From Brucella pseudintermedia (GTDB taxonomy: Bacteria; Pseudomonadota; Alphaproteobacteria; Rhizobiales; Rhizobiaceae), in contig NZ_WBWE01000004.1 in the NCBI RefSeq assembly GCF_008932435.1, positions 1-64,000 on the forward strand: a stretch of 64,000 bases of DNA, given 5' to 3'. Of the stretch, positions 16,830 through 25,541 are shown one piece after another (within the stretch, counting starts at the first letter, position 1; each line of letters starts with the position of its first letter). The notes beneath the pieces are model-generated. The model saw only the letters and a program-made list of their open reading frames with translations, did not search any database and was not told where the DNA came from. The position numbers and the translations under genes are program-made.

Positions 16830-17471
16830 TTACTGCAACCGTGCCCGTGCCCCGTCGGACAGTTCCTTGAGGATGATAGCGCAGGATGTCGCCCCGGCAT
16901 CCAGAACACCCAGCGACCTTTCGCCAAGACGGCTGGCGCGGCCGATCTTGGCCACCAGGTCGATCGTCGAATCCCGGCCTTTCTCAGCAGCTACTACTAG
17001 AGCTTCGAGTGCCTCGGCAAAGCTCTTTCCGGCGGCAGTGGCTTCATCGAAGGCTTCGACGGCTGGCACGAGCGTGTCCAGCAGGGTTTTGTCGCCGACT
17101 TTGGCAGAGCCGATTGACTGGATGCCTTCAAGCCCGGCGTGGAGCATGCGACTGAACGCAGCTGCATCGATATTGTCGATGCCGTCGATTTTCTCCGCGA
17201 ACTCGGTGAACATCACGCCATAAAGCGGCCCCATCGAGCCGCCAATCTCGGTCATGAGCACGGTGCCAAGCGTATCGAGCGAAGTGGCAAGAGCCTCGTT
17301 CTTTCCCTTCAGGCGCTCGGCGGCCATGTTAAACCCCTTGGCCATGTTGACGCCGTGATCACCATCACCGATTTTACCGTCGATTTCGCTGAGATAAGCG
17401 CGGTTCTCGACAATCCGGTCGGCCATTGCCAGCACGATGCCTCCGGCTTTTGCGTTATTGAGTGTTTGCAC
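16830..17471 (-). CDS. dhaL: DhaL subunit of dihydroxyacetone/erythrulose-class kinase
   Basis: A 213-aa DhaL protein with the metal-binding aspartates in IDGKIGDGDHGVNM (near 30-43), GGSMGPLYGVMF (near 80) and ASRLGERSLGVLDAGA near 180. The GTG start at 17471 has AAGGA upstream, and that site overlaps the stop of dhaK, so the two subunits are translationally linked. Together they should form a two-component ketose kinase. No DhaM (phosphoprotein donor) gene is present, so ATP is the simpler donor, though a donor encoded elsewhere is possible. With the dehydrogenase at 18508 this fits a polyol-to-ketose-to-phosphate route. Confidence 0.92.
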   Translation of the reverse strand: MQTLNNAKAGGIVLAMADRIVENRAYLSEIDGKIGDGDHGVNMAKGFNMAAERLKGKNEALATSLDTLGTVLMTEIGGSMGPLYGVMFTEFAEKIDGIDNIDAAAFSRMLHAGLEGIQSIGSAKVGDKTLLDTLVPAVEAFDEATAAGKSFAEALEALVVAAEKGRDSTIDLVAKIGRASRLGERSLGVLDAGATSCAIILKELSDGARARLQ

Positions 17472-17482
17472 AGGTTTCTTCC

Positions 17483-18475
17483 TTACAGAATGGTGGTGCA
17501 GCGCACTTCCACGTCGAGCAATTCTTTCAACTCGTTGTCCAGCGCCATGATCGTCAGCGTTGCACCGACCATTTCAAGCGAAGTGAAATAATTGCCGATA
17601 TATGTGCGATGGATTGTCAGTCCGCGAGCCCGAATTTCAGATTCGATCGTGTCGTTGAGAATATAGAGCTCGTTAAGCGGCGTTGCGCCAAGCCCCGAAA
17701 TAAGGACGGCAACTTCGGTTCCTTCCGGCAGCCCATGATCATCCAGCACGATCTGGCACATATCTTTTGCAACCTCGGCTGCGGGCTTTAGCGGTTCAAC
17801 GCGAACGCCCGGCTCGCCGTGATGGCCGATGCCGACTTCCATCGTTCCCGGCGCGATTTCGAAATTTGGATGACCGACTGCAGGTAGGGTACACGGTCCC
17901 AGCCCAACGCCGATCGAACGGCAATTGTCGATGGCCTTCTGCGCTGTAGCACGAACTTCCTCAAGCGTGGCTCCGCTTGCTGCCTTTGCGCCGCCTACCT
18001 TCCACATGAAAATTTCGCCAGCAACACCGCGGCGTTTTTCGCGTTCGTCGGCCGGAGCCGAGCAAACATCGTCATTTGCAACAACTGTCGCAACGTCGAT
18101 CCCGTCCTTGGCGGCCAGCTTGGTCGCCATCTTCACATTCATGTTGTCGCCAGCATAGTTGCCGTAGAGGACAACGACGCCCTTGCCGCCATTCGCTTCG
18201 CGTATGGCGTCGTGAAAGCTCTTGGCGGTTGGCGAGGAAAACAGTTCGCCAACGGCCACCGCGTCAAGCATGTTCTTGCCGGTATAGCCGATGAAGGCCG
18301 GTTCGTGCCCCGAACCTCCGCCTGTAACGACACCGACCTTGCCGGTAATAGGGGCGTTTTTCGCAGCAATGACGCGTGGGTTTTCCGCAAGCCTAACGAT
18401 GTCGGAGTGAGCTTTGACGAAGCCCTTTACGGTGTCCTCGACAACTTCGTCCGGATTGTTGATGAAGCGCTGCAT
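17483..18475 (-). CDS. dhaK: DhaK ketose-binding subunit of dihydroxyacetone/erythrulose-class kinase
   Basis: A 330-aa DhaK of normal length. GGGSGHEPAFIGYTG (near 48-62), YGNYAGDNMNV (near 103) and EVGIGHHGEPGVR (near 210), with the covalent-binding histidine, are all present. ATG 18475 is chosen because AGGAGA precedes it by 5 bp; an upstream in-frame codon lacks this. The gene runs dehydrogenase, dhaK, dhaL with short gaps. Family members phosphorylate dihydroxyacetone or, in characterised tetritol pathways of mycobacteria, erythrulose. The neighbouring GolD/DthD-like dehydrogenase favours D-erythrulose, but dihydroxyacetone cannot be excluded. Confidence 0.93.
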   Translation of the reverse strand: MQRFINNPDEVVEDTVKGFVKAHSDIVRLAENPRVIAAKNAPITGKVGVVTGGGSGHEPAFIGYTGKNMLDAVAVGELFSSPTAKSFHDAIREANGGKGVVVLYGNYAGDNMNVKMATKLAAKDGIDVATVVANDDVCSAPADEREKRRGVAGEIFMWKVGGAKAASGATLEEVRATAQKAIDNCRSIGVGLGPCTLPAVGHPNFEIAPGTMEVGIGHHGEPGVRVEPLKPAAEVAKDMCQIVLDDHGLPEGTEVAVLISGLGATPLNELYILNDTIESEIRARGLTIHRTYIGNYFTSLEMVGATLTIMALDNELKELLDVEVRCTTIL

Positions 18476-18507
18476 GGTATCTCCTGTAAGATGAATGAGC
18501 GCTGGGC

Positions 18508-19281
18508 TCAAAGAATAGTATAGCCGCCATCAATCAAAAGATCGGCGCCTGTGATCATGTCGGCTCCAGCAGATGCGAGGAAGACGGCAGCGGCGGCGAT
18601 CTCTTCCGGATAGGCAAAACGGCCTGCCGGGATGCGCTTCTTTGCGGCTTCACCCTTTTCACCTGCCCAGGCCTTCTTGCCGAGTTCCGTGAGCACGATG
18701 GTCGGAGAAAGCGTGTTGACGCAAATGCCATGCTTGCCCCATTCGGCTGCGAATGTCTTCGACATGCCGATGACGCCGAACTTCGACGCGCAGTAGGCGA
18801 CGTGTTCTTCAATAGCGACAGTACCAGCCTGAGAGGCGAGATTGATGATCTTGCCACCTCTGCCCGCCGCGATCATGGCGCGGCCCACGGCCTGGGTGAC
18901 AAGAAAGCTCCCCTTGAGATTGATGGCGATTGTCTTGTCCCAGTCATTCACCGAAATCTCATCCGCAGGTGCCAGATAGACGACGCCGGCACTATTGACC
19001 GCAATATCAATTGCACCGAACTGATCTTTAACTGCCGCGATTGCGTCATTGACCGACTGCTGGCTCGAAACATCGCAAACGAACGGCTTTGCGTTTTCGC
19101 CGAGTTCCCCGGCCTTGGCTTTGGCGATGTCGGCGCTGATGTCGAGCACTGCGACTTTGGCGCCTTTGGCGATGAAAGCCCTGGATATTGCGGCACCGAT
19201 GCCGGAGGCACCTCCAGTCACGATGGCGACTTTTCCGGAGAGCGGGAAATTCAGGTCAATTTGGGGAGCTTGTTCGGACAT
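18508..19281 (-). CDS. Short-chain polyol dehydrogenase, GolD/DthD-like
   Basis: A 257-aa classical SDR. The NAD-binding VTGGASGIG is near 21-29, NSAGV near 98, the catalytic Ser in NLASQAG near 146 and the Tyr/Lys pair in YCASKFG near 161. The C-terminal end, TGADLLIDGGYTIL, is typical of the family. Position between a ribose-type importer and DhaK/DhaL suggests oxidation of an imported polyol to a ketose for phosphorylation. The sequence resembles what I recall of GolD/D-threitol dehydrogenases. The start at 19281 follows GAGGC; a longer frame to 19425 overlaps the binding-protein gene and is unlikely. Substrate is inferred. Confidence 0.88.
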   Translation of the reverse strand: MSEQAPQIDLNFPLSGKVAIVTGGASGIGAAISRAFIAKGAKVAVLDISADIAKAKAGELGENAKPFVCDVSSQQSVNDAIAAVKDQFGAIDIAVNSAGVVYLAPADEISVNDWDKTIAINLKGSFLVTQAVGRAMIAAGRGGKIINLASQAGTVAIEEHVAYCASKFGVIGMSKTFAAEWGKHGICVNTLSPTIVLTELGKKAWAGEKGEAAKKRIPAGRFAYPEEIAAAAVFLASAGADMITGADLLIDGGYTIL

Positions 19282-19370
19282 TTTTTGCCTCGGGAGTCGG
19301 GATTGTGAGCCTGACGGCCCGGCACATCCATTATGATTTTCATCAAGGGTGTCGGGCCGCCAAGACAGCT

Positions 19371-20360
19371 TTACTTGCGGCTTTCCAGGAGCTTGTCGAC
19401 GTTCTGAGCCGTCACCGGCGTCCATGGAACATTATAGTTTTTGTCCTTGCCGTCATTGAACGGCATGTCGGGATATTGAGCCCAGATATCGGACTGAGGC
19501 TTGTAGTCGCCCTTCTTGGCGTGGAAGATCGCAAGGTCGAGAGCGCCTTGCGCCTGCGCATTGGCATCCTGCAGAATGGAGGTCATGGTGCCTTCCTTGA
19601 CCGCATGGAGCGCATCGGTAATGCCGTCGATGCCGGCAATTGCAAAATCACCGACCTTGAGGTTAGCGGCCTTTATCGCTTCGATTGCACCAAGCGCCAT
19701 CTCGTCGTTCTGACCGATAACGCCATTGATCTGGCCGGGATGCGCCGTCAGCCAGTTTTCCATCAGGGTCTGGGCTTCCGCGCGTGACCAGTTCGCCGTC
19801 TGGTCTTCAAGAACCTTCACATCCGGGCATTCGGCCAGAGCTTTCTTGTTGCCTTCCAGACGGGAGATCTGCGCGGACTGGCCGATTGGACCTTCAAGAA
19901 TGACGACATTGCCCTTGCAGCCGATCTTGTCCAGCACGTCCTTGGCTTCCATATAGCCCGAAACCGTATCGTCGGAGCCGACATAGGCGGCGAGCAGATC
20001 GGAATTGACGCGGGTGTTCGAGCCCACCACCGGGATGCCAGCGTCGCTGGCAGCCTGAACCGCAGTGGCGCCCGCCTCGATGTCGATAGGAACAAAGATG
20101 ATCGCATCGAATTTCTGCGTAATCATCGTGTTGAACTGTTCCTGCTGAACCAGTGCATCATAACGGCCGTCGAACACGGTCAGTTCAACTTCGCCGTTCT
20201 TGACCGCTGGATGCTTCTTCAGAGCTTCGGACCAGACTTGCATGAACTCGGCATTCAACCCGTAAGGGGCAGCGCCGATCTTCAGCTTCTTGTCCTGGGC
20301 GAGCGATGGCGTAGCGATCAGTGCGGATGCCGCAGCGAGCGCGATCAATAGTTTTTTCAT
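19371..20360 (-). CDS. Ribose/polyol-type ABC transporter substrate-binding protein
   Basis: A 329-aa periplasmic binding protein of the RbsB group. The signal peptide MKKLLIALAAASALIATPSLA is followed by mature sequence starting QDKKLKIG. The conserved GQNDEMALGAIEA (near 225) and AIAGIDG (near 245) mark the second lobe's ligand site. ATG 20360 has GGAGGAG 6 bp upstream. It is downstream of its permease and ATPase genes on the minus strand and upstream of the dehydrogenase and kinase genes, so the bound ligand is probably the polyol that the SDR oxidises. A stem-loop region precedes it (20477-20506) and another follows (about 19315-19358), as is common around highly expressed binding-protein genes. 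Confidence 0.92.
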   Translation of the reverse strand: MKKLLIALAAASALIATPSLAQDKKLKIGAAPYGLNAEFMQVWSEALKKHPAVKNGEVELTVFDGRYDALVQQEQFNTMITQKFDAIIFVPIDIEAGATAVQAASDAGIPVVGSNTRVNSDLLAAYVGSDDTVSGYMEAKDVLDKIGCKGNVVILEGPIGQSAQISRLEGNKKALAECPDVKVLEDQTANWSRAEAQTLMENWLTAHPGQINGVIGQNDEMALGAIEAIKAANLKVGDFAIAGIDGITDALHAVKEGTMTSILQDANAQAQGALDLAIFHAKKGDYKPQSDIWAQYPDMPFNDGKDKNYNVPWTPVTAQNVDKLLESRK

Positions 20361-20416
20361 TGCAATCTCCTCCGTGTTGATCTGGCACACCGATCAGTAT
20401 GCCGTTCCTGAAAACG

Positions 20417-20506
20417 AGAGCATTTCCAGCAAAAGTGCGAAGCGGTTTTGCGTTGGATAATGCGATAAAAACAAATGGTTCCGGCGGCTCCGTTTTAACC
20501 GGAACC
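20417..20506. repeat. Intergenic palindromic repeat of Brucella/rhizobial type plus stem-loop
   Basis: The block starts GAGCATTTCCAGC and contains AAGCGGTTTTGCG, a pattern I recall as a common intergenic repeat in Brucellaceae and relatives. It ends in a perfect 8-bp stem, GGTTCCGG (20477-20484) with 20499-20506. A related GAGCGTTTCCAG element occurs at 61442. It lies between the permease and binding-protein genes and may adjust their relative expression. Copy number in the genome was not checked. Confidence 0.5.
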
Positions 20507-20509
20507 GAT

Positions 20510-21514
20510 CTAGGCGCCTTGGTTACGTTTCTGGTCGAGCATGACCGCGCCCACGATGAGCGCGCCCTTGAGGACCTGCTGGTAGTAGGATTGGATGCCC
20601 ATCAGATCGAGACCGTTGTTCATGACGCCAATGATGAGCGCGCCGATGAGTGTTCCGGTGATACGGCCCACGCCGCCCGACAGGCTGGTGCCGCCAATGA
20701 CAACGGCTGCGATGGCGTCGAGTTCATAGCTGATACCCGCTTGCGGGAGGGCGGAACCGGTGCGGGCAGACAGGATCATGCCTGCGAGGCCTGCCAGTCC
20801 GCCGGAGATGACGTACACCGAAAAGCGTACCCGTGAGATATTGATGCCCGACGTATTAGCAGCATGGGGATTGCCGCCAACGGCGTAGATATAGCGTCCG
20901 AACCGTGAGCGATTCAGAATCCACCATGAGACCAGAAACACGATTGCGAGCAGAATGACCGGCACGGGAATGCCCAGTATGTTGCCGGTTCCGATCCAGC
21001 GGAAATCAGGAACAAGAGCAGGCACCGGCTTGCCGCCGCCATAGATGAGCGTCAGTCCGCGCGCGGCGGAAAGCATACCCAGCGTCGCCACGAAGGCCGG
21101 AACCGCAAAGCGCGAGACAATCGTGCCGACCAGAGCGCCGCAACCGATACCTACCAGCAAGCCGATGGGAATGGCTATGAATGGCGAATATGGCGCGCCT
21201 GCGATGCCCGCCGTCGCCGACGTAGTGGCAAAGCTGGCGCTGACGATGCCGGCCAATGCGACCACCGAGCCAACGGAAAGGTCGATGCCCCGCGTCAGAA
21301 TGACGAAGGTCATGCCGATAGCGAGAATGCCGTTGATGGAGGTCTGCAATAGAACGTTCGAAATATTGCCTGCTGTGAGGAAATATTCGTTGGAGAATGA
21401 GAGGATCGTGGCCAAAAGCAGAAAGGCGATGAATATACCGTATTCCTGGATGACCAGTCTGCGGCGCTCGGAACCAAACCAGCTTGTCGATGAATTGTTT
21501 TCTGTGGTGGACAC
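20510..21514 (-). CDS. Ribose-type ABC transporter permease
   Basis: A 334-aa RbsC-like membrane protein with about nine hydrophobic segments. The GTG at 21514 is chosen because GAGAGG lies 6 bp upstream; the longer frame to 21610 overlaps the ATPase gene and reads as non-permease sequence. The family segments [20 protein letters not shown] (near 70-90), AVGGNPHAANTSGI and GGTSLSGGVGRI (near 290) are present. It forms the channel for the transporter encoded at 19371-23089. The C-terminus, MLDQKRNQGA, is short and cytoplasmic. Confidence 0.92.
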   Translation of the reverse strand: MSTTENNSSTSWFGSERRRLVIQEYGIFIAFLLLATILSFSNEYFLTAGNISNVLLQTSINGILAIGMTFVILTRGIDLSVGSVVALAGIVSASFATTSATAGIAGAPYSPFIAIPIGLLVGIGCGALVGTIVSRFAVPAFVATLGMLSAARGLTLIYGGGKPVPALVPDFRWIGTGNILGIPVPVILLAIVFLVSWWILNRSRFGRYIYAVGGNPHAANTSGINISRVRFSVYVISGGLAGLAGMILSARTGSALPQAGISYELDAIAAVVIGGTSLSGGVGRITGTLIGALIIGVMNNGLDLMGIQSYYQQVLKGALIVGAVMLDQKRNQGA

Positions 21515-21610
21515 TGTTCTACCTCTCCAGAACCGGCCGCATCTGTTGTCGCAGGCGACTGCTCTTTCTCGTTGGTCTCGGACGAAACGCGTTGCTTTCC
21601 CGGTCTGCAT

Positions 21611-23089
21611 TCATGTCGAAAGATGCACCAGCGACTGCGCATCCGTTTCCGCCCTGCGATAAATGCCGACCGATTGCCCGCCGCGCATGACCATGATGCG
21701 GTCGGACATGCCGAGAACTTCATCGATCTCGGAAGAGACCATGACGACGGTCCCGCCTTCGGCGGCAAATTCGCAGATGATGCGGTAAATTTCCTGTTTT
21801 GCGCCGACATCGACACCACGCGTTGGTTCATCGAGCAGCAGAACGCGCGGCTTCCGCAGAAACCACTTTCCGAGCACGACCTTCTGCTGGTTGCCGCCTG
21901 AAAGGCCGGAAACGGCCATCGTGTCATGCGCGACCTTGATCCTGAAGCGCTCGATCATTTCCTTGCTGGCCGTCGTTTCCTCGCGTCGGTTCATCGCAAA
22001 GTGCGGGCTCATCTCGGGAAGGCTGGCAAGGCAGATATTGTTGCGAACGCTGTCGCCAAGATTGAGGCCGGTGAGTTTGCGATCTTCCGTCACGAAGGCC
22101 AGACCGAGTGCCATGGCGTCAGAGGGGCGGCGAATGGTAATCGGCTCGCCTTCAAGCCGGATTGTGCCTTCGGAGGCCTTATCCAGTCCGAAAAGGCAGT
22201 TGAATATTTCCGAACGGCCTGATCCCATCAATCCGTAGATGCCGAAAATCTCGCCCTTGTGCGCGGTAAAGGAAATGTCGGTTATCTTGCCGGGCGCGCT
22301 GAGGCTCGCGACTTCGATGCCCGGTATTTCTGTCGGCGCATTCGTTTTGATGTATTCCTCGCCCAGTTCCCGTCCCACAATCATGCGGATCAATTCCGCG
22401 CGCGTGATGCCATTGAGGTTGCCACTGTCGATATAGCTGCCGTCGCGAAACACGGTATAGGTATCGGCGATCTGAAAAATTTCCGACAGGCGATGCGAGA
22501 CATAGACGATGCCTTTGCCGCTCGCCTTCAACCGCTCTATCGCTGCAAAAAGCTGCTGCGCTTCTTTTTCGCCAATGGCCGAGGTTGGCTCGTCCATGAA
22601 AATGACTTCGGCGTCGTGACTGAGCGCCTTGGCGATTTCCACGAGCTGAATCTGGGCAACAGACAGATTCATCATGAACTGATTAGCGCGAATTTTGAAC
22701 TCAAGCTGATCCAGGAGCTTTTGGGCGTTCCGGTTCATTGTTTTGAAGTCGATGCCGCCGAACCGGCGGAGTGGTTCTCTACCGAGATAAATGTTTTCAG
22801 CCACCGTCATGTGGGGGACGGGACTCAGTTCCTGCTCGATGATGGCGATGCCCGCCTGTAGCGCTTCAGCGGGGCTCGAATATGTAACGTCCTTCCCGCG
22901 TCGCCGGATGTGCCCCTCGTCGCGGGCGTGTATGCCCATCAGGATTTTCAGGAAGGTGGATTTGCCCGCGCCGTTGCCGCCGCAAAGTGCATGCACCGAG
23001 CCGGCGCGCAATTGCAGCCGTCCGTTCCGCAAGGCGGCAACGCCGCCAAAGGACTTCTTGAGTCCCTCCACATCCAGCAGAAATTCCAA
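21611..23089 (-). CDS. Ribose-type ABC transporter ATP-binding protein, two ATPase domains
   Basis: A 492-aa RbsA-like protein with tandem ATPase domains. Domain 1 has Walker A GGNGAGKST (near 37; the second residue is G, where many have E) and Walker B VIFMDEPTS (near 165). Domain 2 has MGSGRSE, a degenerate Walker A (near 285), signature LSGGNQQKV (near 400) and VLLLDEPTRGVDVG. I place the start at TTG 23089, 7 bp after GGAGG; the frame extends to 23290 but those residues do not look like protein. It energises the importer with genes 20510 and 19371, and heads the minus-strand operon that includes the dehydrogenase and DhaK/DhaL genes. Confidence 0.88.
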   Translation of the reverse strand: MEFLLDVEGLKKSFGGVAALRNGRLQLRAGSVHALCGGNGAGKSTFLKILMGIHARDEGHIRRRGKDVTYSSPAEALQAGIAIIEQELSPVPHMTVAENIYLGREPLRRFGGIDFKTMNRNAQKLLDQLEFKIRANQFMMNLSVAQIQLVEIAKALSHDAEVIFMDEPTSAIGEKEAQQLFAAIERLKASGKGIVYVSHRLSEIFQIADTYTVFRDGSYIDSGNLNGITRAELIRMIVGRELGEEYIKTNAPTEIPGIEVASLSAPGKITDISFTAHKGEIFGIYGLMGSGRSEIFNCLFGLDKASEGTIRLEGEPITIRRPSDAMALGLAFVTEDRKLTGLNLGDSVRNNICLASLPEMSPHFAMNRREETTASKEMIERFRIKVAHDTMAVSGLSGGNQQKVVLGKWFLRKPRVLLLDEPTRGVDVGAKQEIYRIICEFAAEGGTVVMVSSEIDEVLGMSDRIMVMRGGQSVGIYRRAETDAQSLVHLST

Positions 23090-23385
23090 TGCATTTCCTC
23101 CGCTGGCGACAATCAGTGTTGTCGCCGGTTTCGACGGTCGAGCCGTCGTTTTGACAATATTCGGTAAATGATCGACAAATGTCAACATATGATGTATGAG
23201 GAAGTAGGGAAGGCGTGAGCCGCCTGTCAGTCGTCGAACATTTCGGCCGCTGAGGGATTTATATTGACAAGAGACAGAAGTGTCTGACAAATGTCAAAAT
23301 TGGAGATGAGCTTCAAACCATAGAACTGTCTGGAGGAGGCAGGGTTTGAAGAGCAAAGAGGTGCTTCGATAGCGGGAGGATTGAC
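23090..23385. promoter_or_regulatory. Divergent promoter region with repeated TGACAAATGTCA-like operators
   Basis: This 296-bp gap separates the two importer operons. GACAAATGTCAA occurs exactly twice, at 23174-23185 and 23286-23297; the second lies in a palindrome, TGACA AA TGTCA. TTGACA also occurs at 23264 and TTGACAATAT near 23151. A one-mismatch copy lies before the SorC gene (30245-30256). These are candidate binding sites for a SorC regulator controlling both transport operons. Confidence 0.55.
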
Positions 23386-24375
23386 GTGTCATCGAATAGC
23401 CTGGATCGACAGACGCTATTTCTGGCGTTGATCAATGTCGCCGTGCTGGCGGCAGGCGGCATTCTGGCTGGTTCAAATTTCATGGACAGCTATAATCTGC
23501 AATCGATGGCTTCACAGGTCCCGGAGCTGGGGCTTCTTGCCTTCGGTGTCATGCTGGCAATGATTTCCGGCAACGGCGGCATTGATCTCTCAGGCATAGC
23601 ACTGGCAAATCTCTCCGGCATTGTCGCGTTCCTGCTGACGCGCCATTATATTCCTGCTGCCGACGCGCCTTTGCTGTTCTCGTGGGTGTTTGCCGGTCTG
23701 GCGCTCGTCGTGGGTTTGATCGGCGGCATGATCAACGGGATCGTGATCGCCTATGCCCGTCTGACGCCGCTGATCGCGACGCTTGGGACCCAGCTTCTGT
23801 TTACCGGCATTGCCGTCTTCCTGACCAACGGTTCCGCCGTGAGCATGGGTTTCATCGAGCCGCTCGATAATTTCGGCAATATGCCCGTTCTTGGCATACC
23901 GATGTGTTTTGCATTGTTTCTCGCGATTGCGCTGGCGCTGTCTTTTCTGCTGAAATATACGCCTTTCGGCGTGAAGCTGATGCTTCTCGGCAGCAATGCC
24001 AAGGCTGCTCGCTACGGCGGCATCAACGAAAAGCGCATGCTTCTGATCACCTATACCTTGTGCGGCCTGCTTGCTTCGGTCGCGGGGATCATCATTGCGG
24101 CGCGCAACTCCTCGGTGAAATGGGATTACGGTGGGTCCTACGTGCTGATCGCGATCCTGATTGCCGTTCTGGGCGGTGTCAAACCGGAGGGTGGATACGG
24201 CAAGATTGTCTGCGTGCTCTTGGCCGCGACCGCTCTGCAAATCCTCTCGAGCCTGTTCAATTTCATGAATATTTCGAATTTCTTCCGCGATCTGGCCTGG
24301 GGTGTTCTGCTGCTTGCGCTTCTCGCATCGGCGCGCATGCACTTCGGCTACTGGCTGCGGCCAAGACGACAATAG
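23386..24375 (+). CDS. Sugar ABC transporter permease (first of two, Lsr/Rha-like system)
   Basis: A 329-aa RbsC/LsrC-family permease with about nine membrane segments. The GTG start has GGGAGGA 6 bp upstream. ISGNGGIDLSGIALANLSGI (near 60-80) is the family's conserved loop in a variant form, and LLGSNAKAARYGGINEKRM (near 200) is the cytoplasmic loop that contacts the ATPase. A second, different permease is encoded at 27107, so the transporter has a heterodimeric channel, as in LsrCD (autoinducer-2) and RhaPQ (rhamnose) systems. It is the first gene of the plus-strand operon 23386-29147. Confidence 0.9.
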   Translation: MSSNSLDRQTLFLALINVAVLAAGGILAGSNFMDSYNLQSMASQVPELGLLAFGVMLAMISGNGGIDLSGIALANLSGIVAFLLTRHYIPAADAPLLFSWVFAGLALVVGLIGGMINGIVIAYARLTPLIATLGTQLLFTGIAVFLTNGSAVSMGFIEPLDNFGNMPVLGIPMCFALFLAIALALSFLLKYTPFGVKLMLLGSNAKAARYGGINEKRMLLITYTLCGLLASVAGIIIAARNSSVKWDYGGSYVLIAILIAVLGGVKPEGGYGKIVCVLLAATALQILSSLFNFMNISNFFRDLAWGVLLLALLASARMHFGYWLRPRRQ

Positions 24376-24382
24376 AGACAAA

Positions 24383-24410
24383 GCCGGCGGCTTGGGATGA
24401 AGCCGCTGGC
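24383..24410 (+). other. Intra-operon stem-loop before the binding-protein gene
   Basis: GCCGGCGGCTT pairs with 24400-24410 over 11 positions with one mismatch and a 6-base loop. There is no T-run. Such hairpins often protect or separate the highly expressed binding-protein message. Confidence 0.5.
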
Positions 24411-24454
24411 GGACGATCGAAAAAACAATCTGCTTATATTAATGGAGGAGTCAT

Positions 24455-25453
24455 ATGAGCATGTTTTCCAAACTGATAGCTGGCACGATGCTTGCGGGTA
24501 CGGTCATGGCGGGGGCCGCCGTTGCCCAGGACAAGCCAACCATCGTAACGGTGGTCAAGGTTACCGGTGAAAACTGGTTTACCCGCATGAATGAAGGCGT
24601 TGATGCCTATGGCAAGGACAATGCCAACGTAAGCACCAGCCAGGTCGGCCCGGCAAAGGCTGATGCCGCCCAGCAAACCCGCATTATCGAAGATCTCGTC
24701 GCCAAGAATGTCTCGGCGATTGCGGTTGTGCCGATGGACCCGTCTGCGCTTGAAGGCGTCCTGCGTCGCGCTTCCCAGCGTGGCATCAAGGTCATCACCC
24801 ATGAGGGCGACAGCCTGGTGAATACCGACGTCGATATCGAAGCCTTCGACAACAAGGCATTCGGTGCCCGCATCAATGAAAAACTCGCCGAATGCATGGG
24901 CAAGTCCGGCAAGTGGACATCCTTCGTTGGATCGCTCGGCAGCCTTACGCATAACCAGTGGGTCGATGCCGGAGCGGAAAACGCCAAGCAATATCCGGAC
25001 ATGGAGCTGGTGGCGGAGAAGAACGAGTCGTTCAACGACGCCAACCGCGCTTATGAAAAGGCTAAGGAAATTCTCCGCAAATATCCGGACATCAAGGGTT
25101 TCCAGGGATCGTCCGCGATTGACGTGATCGGCATCGGCCGCGCTGTCGAGGAAGCCGGGTTGCAGGAAAAGACCTGCGTGTATGGTCTCGGCCTGCCGAA
25201 GGATACCGGTCCGTATCTCGAAAGCGGTGCCGTCGACCAGATTTTCTTCTGGGATCCGAAGGATGCCGGCTACGTCATGAACAAGGTTTCCGATCTCGTC
25301 CTGAAGGGCGAGGAAATCAAGGACGGCATGGATCTGGGCGTACCGGGTTACGAGAAGATGACCGTCATCAAGGGTCCGGGCAAGGGCATCATCATCCAGG
25401 GTCAGGCCTGGGTTGATGCGGACAAGTCCAACTATAAGAATTTCCCGTTCTGA
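24455..25453 (+). CDS. LsrB/RhaS-like sugar ABC transporter substrate-binding protein
   Basis: A 332-aa periplasmic binding protein. Signal peptide residues 1-25 end AGAAVAQ, and GGAGG precedes the ATG by 7 bp. The mature part starts DKPTIVTVVKVTGENWFTRM, and VVPMDPSALEGVLRRASQRG near 90 resembles the LsrB/RhaS group rather than RbsB. A ligand-site aspartate probably lies in THEGDSLVN (near 115). The ligand could be a deoxy-sugar or a short sugar. I see no luxS or lsr processing enzymes, so autoinducer-2 uptake is not supported by the neighbours. It belongs with permeases 23386 and 27107 and ATPase 25542. Confidence 0.9.
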   Translation: MSMFSKLIAGTMLAGTVMAGAAVAQDKPTIVTVVKVTGENWFTRMNEGVDAYGKDNANVSTSQVGPAKADAAQQTRIIEDLVAKNVSAIAVVPMDPSALEGVLRRASQRGIKVITHEGDSLVNTDVDIEAFDNKAFGARINEKLAECMGKSGKWTSFVGSLGSLTHNQWVDAGAENAKQYPDMELVAEKNESFNDANRAYEKAKEILRKYPDIKGFQGSSAIDVIGIGRAVEEAGLQEKTCVYGLGLPKDTGPYLESGAVDQIFFWDPKDAGYVMNKVSDLVLKGEEIKDGMDLGVPGYEKMTVIKGPGKGIIIQGQAWVDADKSNYKNFPF

Positions 25454-25541
25454 TCGCGACATAATGCGCCGAAGCCAGCTTCCGGGGCCGTCACACCACA
25501 GCGGCCCCGGAGGAGCTATCTGGAAGTTTCAGGAATTCGCC

